Source: Alphaproteobacteria bacterium
GTDB taxonomy: Bacteria; Pseudomonadota; Alphaproteobacteria; Rhizobiales; JAKIUO01
Length of the DNA stretch: 64,000 nucleotides
Assembly (NCBI GenBank): GCA_024280895.1
Contig: JAJRPI010000018.1
Span: 39,333-103,332, forward strand
Direction: 5' to 3'
This document shows positions 46,347-54,983 of the stretch, piece by piece (position 1 is the stretch's first letter; every line of letters begins with the position of its first letter). A program made the translations under genes and the position numbers. The notes beneath the pieces were generated by a model that was given only the letters and a program-made list of their open reading frames with translations, did not search any database and was not told where the DNA came from.

Positions 46347-48587
46347 ATGTACGAACGACGAAAATTAACACCTCTGGGCACGCTCATATTGACCTTTGTC
46401 ATCAGCCTGTTTGCGATTGCAGACGCCATGGCATTTTTTGCCAAAGAGCGACCGCGTGATGAGATCGGCGGTACTATTCGAGCGGTGATCGATGGAAAAT
46501 CAGTTTATTTCCCGACCTTGAAGAGCGATATATCCGCCTCCATTGAAGGGGATTTAGCGCAAGTGACGATTGTTCAGACCTTTCTTAATCCGACCAATAT
46601 GCCGCTCAATGCGTCTTATCTGTTTCCCCTCAACAAGGATGCGGCGGTGCATTTCATGCAAATGGAAATTGGCGATGAGCGCATCACGGCGGTGATCAAG
46701 AAAAAACAAAAAGCACGGGCGATCTACGAAAAAGCCAAGCGAGCGGGCAAAACGGCCGCGTTACTGAACCAGCATCGCCCCAATATGTTTACCCAGGAAC
46801 TGGCCAATCTGATGCCCGGAAAACCGGTCAAAGTGACGCTAAAATATGCCATGGCGGTGCCGCGCATCGATGGCGCTTATGAGTTGGTGGTGCCACTGGT
46901 TGTCGGGCCGCGTTTCACTCCAACGCCAAAACCAACGGCCAAGCTGGTGCGCGAAGAACAACCAATGCCACCTGTTAAAAGCGGCGAGTGGTCATTTGGC
47001 AAGGCACCCGAATATCCGCAAGTCAGCGGTCTTCATATCCCAGATACAATCGATAAGGAGCGCGTATCAATTCATATCGACCTGAAAGCTGGCGTCCCCT
47101 TGACGCAGGTTCGCAGTGCCACCCATCTATTGTTGATCGAGGGAGGTGATCGGCAGAAAAAACTCACATTGGCCACCAAGCGCACCATTGATAATCGCGA
47201 TTTCGTGTTGCGTTACGAATTGGCGGGACGACGGGTTGCTGCGGGTCTGCTGGCGCATAAGGATCAGCGCGGTGATTTTTTCTCACTGCTGGTCGAACCA
47301 CCAAAAGTGCCGCTTGAAAAAGACATCATACCGCGCGAAATGGTGTTTGTGCTCGATACCTCTGGCTCCATGTCGGGACTGCCCATGGAGGCTAGCAAAA
47401 CCTTTATGCGCCACGCCATCAACTCTTTGCGCTCAAGGGACTATTTCAGGGTCATCCGTTTTTCCAGCGATACGGGCGAGTTTTCAAATAGCCCGGTGCA
47501 GGCAACCATGCTTAACAAGCTAGCGGGCATCAAATATGTCAACAGCTTGATGGCAGGGGGAGGGACCCGTATCCCGGCCGCCATAGAACGCGCCTTTGCC
47601 ACAAAGCGACCTGCCAATACGTTACGCATCGTCACTTTCTTGTCGGATGGCTATATCGGCAATGAAGCGCGGGTGCTCAATCTGATCGCGCAAAAAATCG
47701 GCAAAGCCCGCATCTATGCTTTTGGGGTCGGCACGTCGGTCAATCGCTATCTGCTGGCAGAAATGGCCCGCAAGGGCCGCGGTTTTGCTCGCTTCATCGA
47801 TCCAACCGAAGATGTCAATGAGGTGGCAGTTGAACTGGCAGCGCGCCTTGAAGCGCCACTGCTTACTGATATTGAAGTTGATTGGGGCACCCTCAAAGCG
47901 GCCGATATCACCCCCACGCAGATCCCCGATCTGTTCAAGGGCGACAGTCTGCGCCTGATGGCAAAATCTTCGCAACCGCTGGAGGCTGGCAGTACTCATA
48001 CGGTTACTCTCAAAGGCATCAGCAATGGCCGCAAAGCAAGCATGCCGTTGACCTTGACGATCCCGCAAAATCTCGATGGTCAAAACAGCGCCTTGCCCTT
48101 GATATGGGCCCGCACCAGAATTGCGGATCATATGAGGGAGCTGACAACGCCGCAGCAAATGCGCACCGGTGGCCAAAGCGATCTTGCAATAACCGGCCAG
48201 GTGACAAAGCTCGGGCTCGATTATTCGCTGATGAGCCAATGGACCAGCTTTGTCGCTGTGTCTGAAAAAATCAGCAATGAGCAGCCTGAAACAACCATTG
48301 ATGCGCAGGTGCCGCTCAATCAGGTCAAGGGCGTTAGCGAACATGCCTATAAAAAGAAACCAGCCGCGCAGCCGACTCCTGGCAGGCTTCCGGTTCAGCA
48401 TAAAGCACGCATTATGACCAATCCAAAGCATACGCGTATCGTTGCGCTGAACGGCATTGTCAGTAGTGGTCAAAATTTTGGATTTGCGGGCTCCAGCGCT
48501 CCAGAACCAGGAACCATTGGCGCCATGATCCTGCTGGTTTTGATGATGGCCTCGGCCATGGCATGGAACAGAAGGTCAAATGTATAA
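46347..48587 (+). CDS. VIT- and VWA-domain surface protein with PEP-CTERM-type sorting signal
   Basis: A signal peptide (LGTLILTFVISLFAIADAMAFF) is followed by a VIT domain (about 40-170: VTIVQTFLNPTNMPLNASYLFPL ... FTQELANLMPGKPVKV). A von Willebrand A domain follows (about 330-500) with the metal site VLDTSGSMSG and the later GGGTRIPAAI and TFLSDGYIGNE. A linker leads to a C-terminal tripartite signal: APEPGTIGA (about 718), a hydrophobic helix MILLVLMMASAMA and a basic NRRSNV tail. It is the only such signal in the window and directly follows the exosortase, so it is its likely dedicated substrate. AGGAGA lies eight bases before the ATG. Confidence 0.9.
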   Translation: MYERRKLTPLGTLILTFVISLFAIADAMAFFAKERPRDEIGGTIRAVIDGKSVYFPTLKSDISASIEGDLAQVTIVQTFLNPTNMPLNASYLFPLNKDAAVHFMQMEIGDERITAVIKKKQKARAIYEKAKRAGKTAALLNQHRPNMFTQELANLMPGKPVKVTLKYAMAVPRIDGAYELVVPLVVGPRFTPTPKPTAKLVREEQPMPPVKSGEWSFGKAPEYPQVSGLHIPDTIDKERVSIHIDLKAGVPLTQVRSATHLLLIEGGDRQKKLTLATKRTIDNRDFVLRYELAGRRVAAGLLAHKDQRGDFFSLLVEPPKVPLEKDIIPREMVFVLDTSGSMSGLPMEASKTFMRHAINSLRSRDYFRVIRFSSDTGEFSNSPVQATMLNKLAGIKYVNSLMAGGGTRIPAAIERAFATKRPANTLRIVTFLSDGYIGNEARVLNLIAQKIGKARIYAFGVGTSVNRYLLAEMARKGRGFARFIDPTEDVNEVAVELAARLEAPLLTDIEVDWGTLKAADITPTQIPDLFKGDSLRLMAKSSQPLEAGSTHTVTLKGISNGRKASMPLTLTIPQNLDGQNSALPLIWARTRIADHMRELTTPQQMRTGGQSDLAITGQVTKLGLDYSLMSQWTSFVAVSEKISNEQPETTIDAQVPLNQVKGVSEHAYKKKPAAQPTPGRLPVQHKARIMTNPKHTRIVALNGIVSSGQNFGFAGSSAPEPGTIGAMILLVLMMASAMAWNRRSNV

Positions 48588-48596
48588 AACGACAAC

Positions 48597-48624
48597 GGCT
48601 CTCTCCCTTTTGGGGGAGAGGGCC
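48597..48624 (+). terminator. Intercistronic stem-loop after the VIT/VWA gene
   Basis: CTCTCCC (48601-48607) pairs with GGGAGAG (48614-48620), flanked by GGC/GCC. No T run follows, so it is more likely an mRNA-stabilising or attenuating hairpin than a full terminator. It would let the surface-protein message be made in excess over the genes downstream. Confidence 0.5.
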
Positions 48625-48644
48625 TTTCAATGAAAGGAACTAAT

Positions 48645-49064
48645 ATGTCTAAAACCAAATCACAAAAACATCATAGCCGATTGCTTAATCTGTTGCTGAT
48701 GGCGGCCCTCTTATGGGGCGCGTTTACGATATCGGCAACAAGCCATTATCCACCAGCGGTCAAAATGTTTGCGGCCTATATTTCCTGGGGCATGATGATC
48801 TATCTGCTGATGGGGTTCTTTTTTGCTAGAAAGCCATCAGGTAATATCGCTCTGCTTGGAGGCGTGGCAGCACTTGGGGCTGAACTGGGTAAGTTTGATC
48901 TCACCTCCCTTGCGATCAGCAGCACAGATATGCCGGTTTTTATGGCGGTCATAATGTTTGTTAGCTTTATATCCTATAGTCTGGGCATCATGGCTGGTTG
49001 GCTGGTCGAGAGTTTGCTAAAAGGGTTCTGGAATTTGATGAATGCAAAACCGGTTGAGATCTAG
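48645..49064 (+). CDS. Small four-helix membrane protein in the exosortase cluster
   Basis: About 139 residues from the ATG at 48645, which has AAGGA six bases upstream; the earlier ATG at 48630 lies upstream of this site. Helices are seen at LLNLLLMAALLWGAFTI, MFAAYISWGMMIYLLMGFFF, IALLGGVAALGAELG and FMAVIMFVSFISYSLGIMAGW. No family is recognised. The stop codon TAG is formed by a target TA and the first G of the MITE-like element, so the native C-terminus may have been longer. Confidence 0.65.
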   Translation: MSKTKSQKHHSRLLNLLLMAALLWGAFTISATSHYPPAVKMFAAYISWGMMIYLLMGFFFARKPSGNIALLGGVAALGAELGKFDLTSLAISSTDMPVFMAVIMFVSFISYSLGIMAGWLVESLLKGFWNLMNAKPVEI

Positions 49065-49328
49065 GGCCTGTCATCAACTAGGGTTGTGGCGCTGGTTTGA
49101 TCAGATTGGTTCGATTTTGTTTTGTGAGGAGGCAGGACATACGTGTATATTCAACGACGAGCACGGCAAAAGGGAGCCAATCTGATCAAATCCGTGTCGG
49201 ACGAAGTGCATTTGCTCGCTGGTTTGCACTTTTCGCAACTTATAGTACCAGCACTACAGCGTTGCGAAAAGCTAGCCAGCAAACAAATGCACGCCGCCGG
49301 CACCATAACCCTAAATGATGACAGGCCC
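49064..49328. mobile_element. MITE-like element with terminal inverted repeats and TA duplication
   Basis: Terminal inverted repeats of 29 bp (49064-49092 and 49300-49328) start GGGCCTGTCATCA and match at about 25 positions. TA flanks both ends (49062-49063 and 49329-49330). Two inner inverted repeats, 49096-49109 with 49177-49190 (TTTGATCAGATTGG) and 49208-49239 with 49261-49290, allow a cloverleaf fold. No transposase is encoded. Size (265 bp) and structure fit a non-autonomous element moved by a transposase that targets TA, such as an IS630- or IS5-type enzyme. It separates the small membrane protein from the response regulator and ends six bases before its start codon. Confidence 0.82.
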
Positions 49329-49333
49329 TACAT

Positions 49334-50026
49334 ATGACGCGCACCATATTGATCGTTGATGATGATCCCCATATTCTGGAGGTGATCAGTTTCGCGCTCG
49401 ACAAAGCGGGCATGAAAACCATGACCGCAGTGGATGGGCAAGAGGCGCTCAAGCAGTTTGAAACCCATCGTTTTGATCTTATTGTGCTGGATATCTCTAT
49501 GCCAGAGCTTGACGGTCTTGAGGTCTGCCGCGAGCTTCGTAAAACGTCGGAAGTGCCCGTTCTGTTCTTGTCTTCACGTGATGAAGAAATCGACCGTATC
49601 CTTGGCCTGGAGATCGGCGGCGACGATTATGTCACCAAGCCGTTCAGCGTGCGCGAGCTGGTGGCCCGTATAAAGGCGATTTTGAAACGGACCACGCTTA
49701 TCGCGCCCCAAAAGCAGGGCGAGGAGCCTTTGTCTCATGGCGGCGTTGTGTTGGAGCCGCGCCAGCACCGGGTACGTTTTGAAACGTTTGATGTGCAATT
49801 GACCGCTACCGAATTTTCCATTCTCAAGGCTTTTCTGGACCAGCCATTGCGGGCCTTTGATCGCAATAATATCATCGATAAAATTTATGACCTCAATATC
49901 CATGTCTCGGATCGCACCATCGATAGTCATGTCCGTCATATCCGCAATAAATTTGCGGTTTTAGGCTGTAAAAATCTAATCGAGACCGTGCACGGAATTG
50001 GTTATCGTCTTGGTTCATGCAGGTGA
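49334..50026 (+). CDS. OmpR-family response regulator
   Basis: A receiver domain has IVDDDPHILEV, the phosphorylation site in LIVLDISMPELDG, and the conserved lysine in VTKPFSVREL. A winged-helix domain follows (VQLTATEFSILKAFLDQPL ... VSDRTIDSHVRHIRNKF). The ATG lies five bases past the MITE-like element, which must have replaced the native leader; the only ribosome-binding-like bases (ACAGG) are inside the element. It should pair with the kinase that follows 18 bp later and control the exosortase and its target. Confidence 0.93.
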   Translation: MTRTILIVDDDPHILEVISFALDKAGMKTMTAVDGQEALKQFETHRFDLIVLDISMPELDGLEVCRELRKTSEVPVLFLSSRDEEIDRILGLEIGGDDYVTKPFSVRELVARIKAILKRTTLIAPQKQGEEPLSHGGVVLEPRQHRVRFETFDVQLTATEFSILKAFLDQPLRAFDRNNIIDKIYDLNIHVSDRTIDSHVRHIRNKFAVLGCKNLIETVHGIGYRLGSCR

Positions 50027-50044
50027 AAATAGGCGCGAGATGAT

Positions 50045-51666
50045 ATGATTCCAGACTGGTATAGCGGGTTGAAAGGCGTTTTAACGCGGCTTGGTATTCT
50101 GCCCTTGAGCCTGTGGGTGATCCTGCTCATTGTCAATCTCACCGTGCTGATTTTACCGCTTGGCAGTATTTTCTTTTTTCGCATTTACGAGAACCAGCTG
50201 ATCGCGGAAACGGAGGCCGAGCTAATTTCACAATCGGTGTTTATTGGCGAGATGTACAAGCGCGAAATACGTGACCGGCTGGATAGCAAGCAGCGCGAGG
50301 ATTATGGCCTTGCACTTGAAAACCCGCCGCCTAAAGCTTCTGTCGATTTTTATACGCCGCTCAATCCAAAACTTGATCTGGCAACGGGAACGATTTATCC
50401 CAAACGCCCCGATGGCCGCTTGCCCATAACGCCATCAGACACGATTGCGATTGCGGCTGGTTTGGCGCTCGACGAGATGTTGCTTGAAGCTCAAAGAACG
50501 ACGCTGGCGGGCATACGGGTGCTTGATTTTAACGGTACGGTGATCGCCGGGGCCAATGAAAAAGGATTGGCTTTTGCGCATGTGATCGAAGTGGTCGGGG
50601 CTCTCAACGGAAAATATACCAGCGTTATTCGCCAGCGTATTTCAGACGAGCCACCACCATCGATTGCCTCCATCTCTCGCGGCACCGGTATTCGCATCTT
50701 CACGGTCTATCCCATTATTTCCAATGGGTATTTATGGGGCGCTATTTATCTATCGCGCACGCCAAAAAGCATTCTCAAGCATATGTATGCCGAAAAGACC
50801 AAGGTGATACTGGCGGGGCTTAGCATGTTGGCGATGACCTTGTTCATCGTGCTCATTACCTCCTGGACTATCGTGCGCCCGATCTATCGCTTGATCGAGC
50901 GTACCAAGAAAATTTCCGCAGGCGACAAGGAAGCGCTAGAGCCGATTGATCTGCCGGGCACCAGAGAAATGGCATTATTGACGCGGAGTTTTTCAGACAC
51001 TGCGCGCTCTTTGCACGAGCGCTCTAACTATATCAAGAATTTCGCCACCCATGTGTCCCACGAGTTAAAGACTCCGCTGACGTCTATTCGCGGGGCGGCA
51101 GAACTTTGGGGGAACATTTTGAGGAGATGACGCCGAAGGAGCGCGCGCGTTTTTTGACCAATATACAAGATGATAGTGATCGATTAAAAACTCTCGTTTC
51201 TAGATTGTTGGAGCTGGCGCAGGCGGATGGTTTTATGCCAAGTGCGCAAACAAGCGAATTGGTAAGCGTCCTTGATGCTTTATCAAAAAAACACCAATCA
51301 AAAACCTTGAAGATCAATATTGCCAAAAGCGCGCCCCTGACGGTGGCGATGTCGCAAGAAGTTGTCGAGATGATTTTCATGAACCTCATAGACAATGCGC
51401 AAAAGCATGAGGCCAGCCAGATCATGATCGATATTCAGCCGGTTGGGGAGCAGGTCGAAATCTTCTTTTCTGATGATGGCAATGGTATCTCAAAAGCCAA
51501 TGCCAGAAAAATATTCGATCCGTTCTTTACGACCCGAAGACACAGCGGTGGCACCGGTATCGGCCTTGGCATCGTCAAGTCACTGCTCGAGAACCATCAT
51601 GGTTCCATTCGTTTGCAAGAGACTAAAAAGGGAGCGCACTTCAGACTTATGGTAGCGGTTAAATAG
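50045..51666 (+). pseudogene. Sensor histidine kinase split by a one-base frameshift
   Basis: The first frame (50045-51130) has an N-terminal helix, a periplasmic ChvG-like sensor (ENQLIAETEAELISQSVFIGE), a second helix, HAMP (IVRPIYRLIERTKKIS) and the H-box HVSHELKTPLTSIRGAAEL, then runs out of frame. The second frame (from about 51106) goes on with GEHFEEMTPKERARFL, N-box NLIDNAQKHE and G-boxes SDDGNGIS and GTGIGLGIV. Adding one T to the T run at about 51103-51106 restores AELLGEHFEEM and a full 540-residue kinase. So either a base was lost in the genome or the T run was misread. As written, the kinase lacks its ATP-binding part. Confidence 0.85.
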
Positions 51667-51679
51667 GCAGGAAAAGCAA

Positions 51680-51840
51680 ATGATCCGTCACCTAGTCTGT
51701 TTTTTAATTCCAGGCAAGTTCAATTAGTACCAAGCAGAGGGCGCCCCAATATTGGTCTGCAGCGCGGATTGATCAATGAGGGGAACGTGAAAGAAGCCGA
51801 GCACCAATTGGCGCAATGGCTGGAAACACAAGTCAGATAG
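51680..51840 (+). pseudogene. Possible gene remnant downstream of the kinase
   Basis: An ATG at 51680 with AGGAAA upstream opens MIRHLVCFLIPGKFN and stops. A different frame then encodes VPSRGRPNIGLQRGLINEG and an ordinary-looking amphipathic end (KEAEHQLAQWLETQV) up to a stop at 51838-51840. The piece looks like a small protein gene broken by a frameshift, but no family is recognised and chance cannot be ruled out. Confidence 0.3.
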
Positions 51841-51846
51841 CGCGGT

Positions 51847-52335
51847 CTACCAGTCCGTTGCCTCAGCGACGATCTCTTTGACGAGCTGCACGATCTCGGC
51901 GACAATTTTTTCAGACCCCTTGTTGGCCACGGGGATACGGTAGGTTAGATGCACATTTTTCGGGTCATCTGTGAGGACGTAAACGCTAATCGTAAATGGG
52001 CATAAAATGATGTTGTGGGGGTTTGCAGCCGCCAGCTTGTGCGAGATGTTGGCGCTGCAAAATTCAACGGTTTCAGCATTGATAAAAACATTTTTCTTGA
52101 TATTGAACGCTGGGGCAGTCCGATTGAGCATTTCTGAAGCGCCCAGTGTATGAGCAATATTAATGCCTTTGCCGATAATGACATCTTTTAACCCAGCATA
52201 AATTTCGCTGAACTCGCCCTCTACGGTTTTGGTGACAAAAGGCCCGTCATCAGCTTGCGCTTGTTGGTGCATTGGCGCAAGCATCAAGGCCAGAGTAAAC
52301 AGAAAGAAGGTGGTCAAGAATTTGTATTTCAGCAT
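51847..52335 (-). CDS. Exported DUF302-domain protein
   Basis: A signal peptide (FLTTFFLFTLALMLAPMHQQAQA) is followed by a DUF302 domain: EIYAGLKDVIIGKGINIAHTLG near the start, then a cysteine in VEFCSANISHKL, another in NIILCPFTISVYVL, and HLTYRIPV. DUF302 proteins are small, often exported, and of unknown function. The start has GAGGAC six bases upstream. It is divergent from the multihaem cytochrome genes. Confidence 0.85.
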   Translation of the reverse strand: MLKYKFLTTFFLFTLALMLAPMHQQAQADDGPFVTKTVEGEFSEIYAGLKDVIIGKGINIAHTLGASEMLNRTAPAFNIKKNVFINAETVEFCSANISHKLAAANPHNIILCPFTISVYVLTDDPKNVHLTYRIPVANKGSEKIVAEIVQLVKEIVAEATDW

Positions 52336-52666
52336 TTAAGTCCTCGCAGTCACGAAATTGGTACGTATAAGAATTTACTCAATAAGATTTAATATCATAC
52401 TGTTACTTGTTTCGAAACCGGCGGCAAGAAAAATTGGATATAATCGTTTTATATGAAATAAATATTTTACTTTTTGGAATGTTTATATAATATGGTGTGC
52501 GGGAAGGGTGAAAGTTACATCAAATTTAATCCGCTGATACACAAGACAATAAGAGATTACTCTGTTTATCTGCTGATGGTCTGTCGAGAAAAAAATAAAA
52601 ACAATTCGTCATTTTGGTATAACTTCATACTACCTTTCCGATCGTTTTTAAGGGAAGGGAATACTT
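52336..52666. other. Divergent promoter region, AT-rich
   Basis: This region lies between the DUF302 gene and the five-haem cytochrome gene and should hold both promoters. An open frame beginning at 52474 has no ribosome binding site and runs into the cytochrome gene in another frame. No other feature is seen. Confidence 0.4.
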
Positions 52667-54199
52667 ATGATCACGCGTTTGGCCTCTCAATTATTCTGGG
52701 GCTTTTTATGTACTGCCGTTCTGATTTTTTCGCCGGGCAGTATATCCGCCAAAGATCAGACGACAAAGGTCGTGGACCAAGCCGCAAAGGTGGCGAGTAC
52801 AACGGCAAAAACCGCTAAGGCTGGCGAGAAAGAACAGTCTTTTCTACCTTCTTATATTACGGTCAAGGGGCATCGCAAGCTGACCCCGGACGATTGGACT
52901 GATCCTAAAATCTGTGGTCAGTGTCATCCGCGTCAATATCGTGGCTGGAACGGGTCGATGCACTCCAACGCGTTTAAGGACCCGATCTTTCAAGCTTTGT
53001 GGGCATTGGCGGAAAAGGCAACAGAAGGCAAAATGCGTAACCATTGCGGCGGCTGCCATTCGCCATCAGGGACGGCGTCCGGCACCATCAAGTTTGATCC
53101 CACAATGGGCAAGCATGGCGGCTTTACCGCAGATCCAATTTCTGAACAGGGCATTTCTTGCGATATCTGCCATACGATTTCGGGATCCAATATACAAAAA
53201 ACAGCTGTACTGGAACATGGCAACACATCCATCATTCTCGATCCTGGCAAAGTCAAACGCTCTTCATTGAAAAATGCCAAATCTCCTTTTCACGAGACGG
53301 AATATTCGGAGCATCATGCCAGTTCAAAATTTTGCGGCAACTGCCATAATATCTTTCATCCCGGTAATAATTTCCCCGTCGAGCGCACCTATGATGAGTG
53401 GAAATATTCGATTTACGCCCAAAATGGTATTCAGTGTATGGACTGCCACATGGTGCCGGTGGAAACGGCAATCAGGGTTGCCGACGAGCTGAAAAGACCA
53501 AAGGACCTGTCAAAAACCACTATTAGTGGCTTTGCCGGGGTCATGGGACCTTACCGCAAAGTGGTCCATGATCACGCCTTTGTCGGCGGTAATGCAGTGG
53601 TGACAGCGGCCATTCAAGGCAAGAAATCCCGCAATTATCAGCAAGCCATCAGACGTTTGCAAACGGTGGCCTCGTTAAAGCTCAAGCTGATTCCCAAAAA
53701 GGGGCCGCTCTATAAGTTGAAAGTTAAAGTCACCAATGAGCGGGCTGGACATCATTTGCCCACTTCCTTGACGGAGGTGCGTCAGATCTGGCTGGAAGTC
53801 GTGGTCAAAGATGATCAGGGCCGGGAGCTGATGCGTTCGGGTACCTTGCAAAAAGATAGTAGCTTGCCAGAAGACACAGTTATTTTTAACGCTCACGCTG
53901 TTGATAAAAACGGTAAGGCGACTGCGATGCCCTGGGAGATAGCACGGTTCACGGAGGTCAATACCATCCCGCCAAAGGGCTATAGATATGGCAAATACTC
54001 GTTCAATGTTCCAGCTGACGCCAAGTCAGTGACTATTAATGCGAAATTACATTACCGCTCGTTCTCGCAAAAGTTTGCCGATCTTCTATTGGGCGATGGT
54101 AAAATAAAAATCCCCTCTGTGGAGATGAAGGTGATCGAGCAGACCTATGAGGTCAAAGACCGCAAGCTTGTTGTGGCCGCCAGCGATGATGCCCACTAG
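52667..54199 (+). CDS. Periplasmic pentahaem cytochrome c (cytochrome c554-like)
   Basis: A signal peptide (LFWGFLCTAVLIFSPGSISA) and a linker precede five haem c sites: CGQCH, CGGCH, CDICH, CGNCH and CMDCH, all in residues 85-265. The first site lies in a CGQCHPRQYRGWNGSMHSNA block typical of cytochrome c554/multihaem families. The last 200 residues have no haem sites and form a beta-rich domain (LYKLKVKVTNERAGHHLPT). The AGGGAA box is seven bases before the ATG. The gene that follows encodes a di-haem cytochrome, so the two probably form an electron-transfer unit; substrate and partner are unknown. Confidence 0.87.
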   Translation: MITRLASQLFWGFLCTAVLIFSPGSISAKDQTTKVVDQAAKVASTTAKTAKAGEKEQSFLPSYITVKGHRKLTPDDWTDPKICGQCHPRQYRGWNGSMHSNAFKDPIFQALWALAEKATEGKMRNHCGGCHSPSGTASGTIKFDPTMGKHGGFTADPISEQGISCDICHTISGSNIQKTAVLEHGNTSIILDPGKVKRSSLKNAKSPFHETEYSEHHASSKFCGNCHNIFHPGNNFPVERTYDEWKYSIYAQNGIQCMDCHMVPVETAIRVADELKRPKDLSKTTISGFAGVMGPYRKVVHDHAFVGGNAVVTAAIQGKKSRNYQQAIRRLQTVASLKLKLIPKKGPLYKLKVKVTNERAGHHLPTSLTEVRQIWLEVVVKDDQGRELMRSGTLQKDSSLPEDTVIFNAHAVDKNGKATAMPWEIARFTEVNTIPPKGYRYGKYSFNVPADAKSVTINAKLHYRSFSQKFADLLLGDGKIKIPSVEMKVIEQTYEVKDRKLVVAASDDAH

Positions 54200-54239
54200 C
54201 CATCAATGATCAAAATAATATTCGAGAAAAGAGATTGCC

Positions 54240-54968
54240 ATGAAAATTCCCTCCAGTGTTTTGAAAAAAGCGACGTTACTTGCCGTTATATTGGCGATTG
54301 CGGGCTTTAATATTGTGGAAACAGGCGACATATCGGCATCGGAAAAACAATCGACAGTGATTGGCGAGCAACCGGCCACGATGCCTTGGACGGCAAAAAT
54401 AATGGAGCTTATCAATAATGGTAATGCGCAAAAGGGCGCGGCGATTGCCAAGCAGCATAAATGTAAAAAATGCCACGGAAAAACAGGTATTTCAGATGAA
54501 AACGATACGCCCAACATTGCGGGTCTGACGCGGGCATATGCTTTCAAGCAGATGTTCGACTATAAATATGGGCGCCGCAGAGATAAAGATATGCGCAAGC
54601 GCTGTGGTAAAATCAGCGATCAGAACATTGCTGATATTGCCGCTTTTTATGCAGATCAAAAATCAGAGCCTATGATGGGCATCAAGGCCAGCAAAACGGT
54701 CCCTGTATTGGCAGTGACTGGAGATAAAAGCCGGCAACTTCTTGCTTGCGATATCTGTCACAACAAGAATGGCACGGGGCGCGGTTTACTGGTGCCGTTG
54801 ATCGCGGGGCAAAAGCGCGAGCATTTCATTGATACCATGACTGCTTACAAGGAATCTGACCGCTCCAATGATGATTTTGGTGTGATGCGCTTTATCGCCG
54901 AGAAACTGAGCGATAAGGAAATCGAACAGCTGGCGCTCTATTATGGTTCACTGCCGCTTGAAGAATAG
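54240..54968 (+). CDS. Di-haem cytochrome c (FccA/c4-like)
   Basis: A signal or anchor segment (ATLLAVILAIAGFNIVETG) is followed by two class I haem domains with CKKCH and CDICH. Each is followed by a region typical of c4/FccA cytochromes (NIAGLTRAYAFKQM and LIAGQKREHFIDTM) and a distal methionine (DKDMRKRCG and VMRFIAEKL). It follows the pentahaem gene by 40 bp on the same strand. Similar in type to FccA at 18.6 kb but clearly divergent, so it is not a recent copy. Confidence 0.86.
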   Translation: MKIPSSVLKKATLLAVILAIAGFNIVETGDISASEKQSTVIGEQPATMPWTAKIMELINNGNAQKGAAIAKQHKCKKCHGKTGISDENDTPNIAGLTRAYAFKQMFDYKYGRRRDKDMRKRCGKISDQNIADIAAFYADQKSEPMMGIKASKTVPVLAVTGDKSRQLLACDICHNKNGTGRGLLVPLIAGQKREHFIDTMTAYKESDRSNDDFGVMRFIAEKLSDKEIEQLALYYGSLPLEE

Positions 54969-54983
54969 TCGGTTAGGTTTCTT

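Noticed and set aside
47622..48473. Long open frame (283 codons) on the minus strand
   Set aside because: It lies wholly inside the VIT/VWA gene, lacks a ribosome binding site and shows no family-like sequence; it is a codon-usage shadow.
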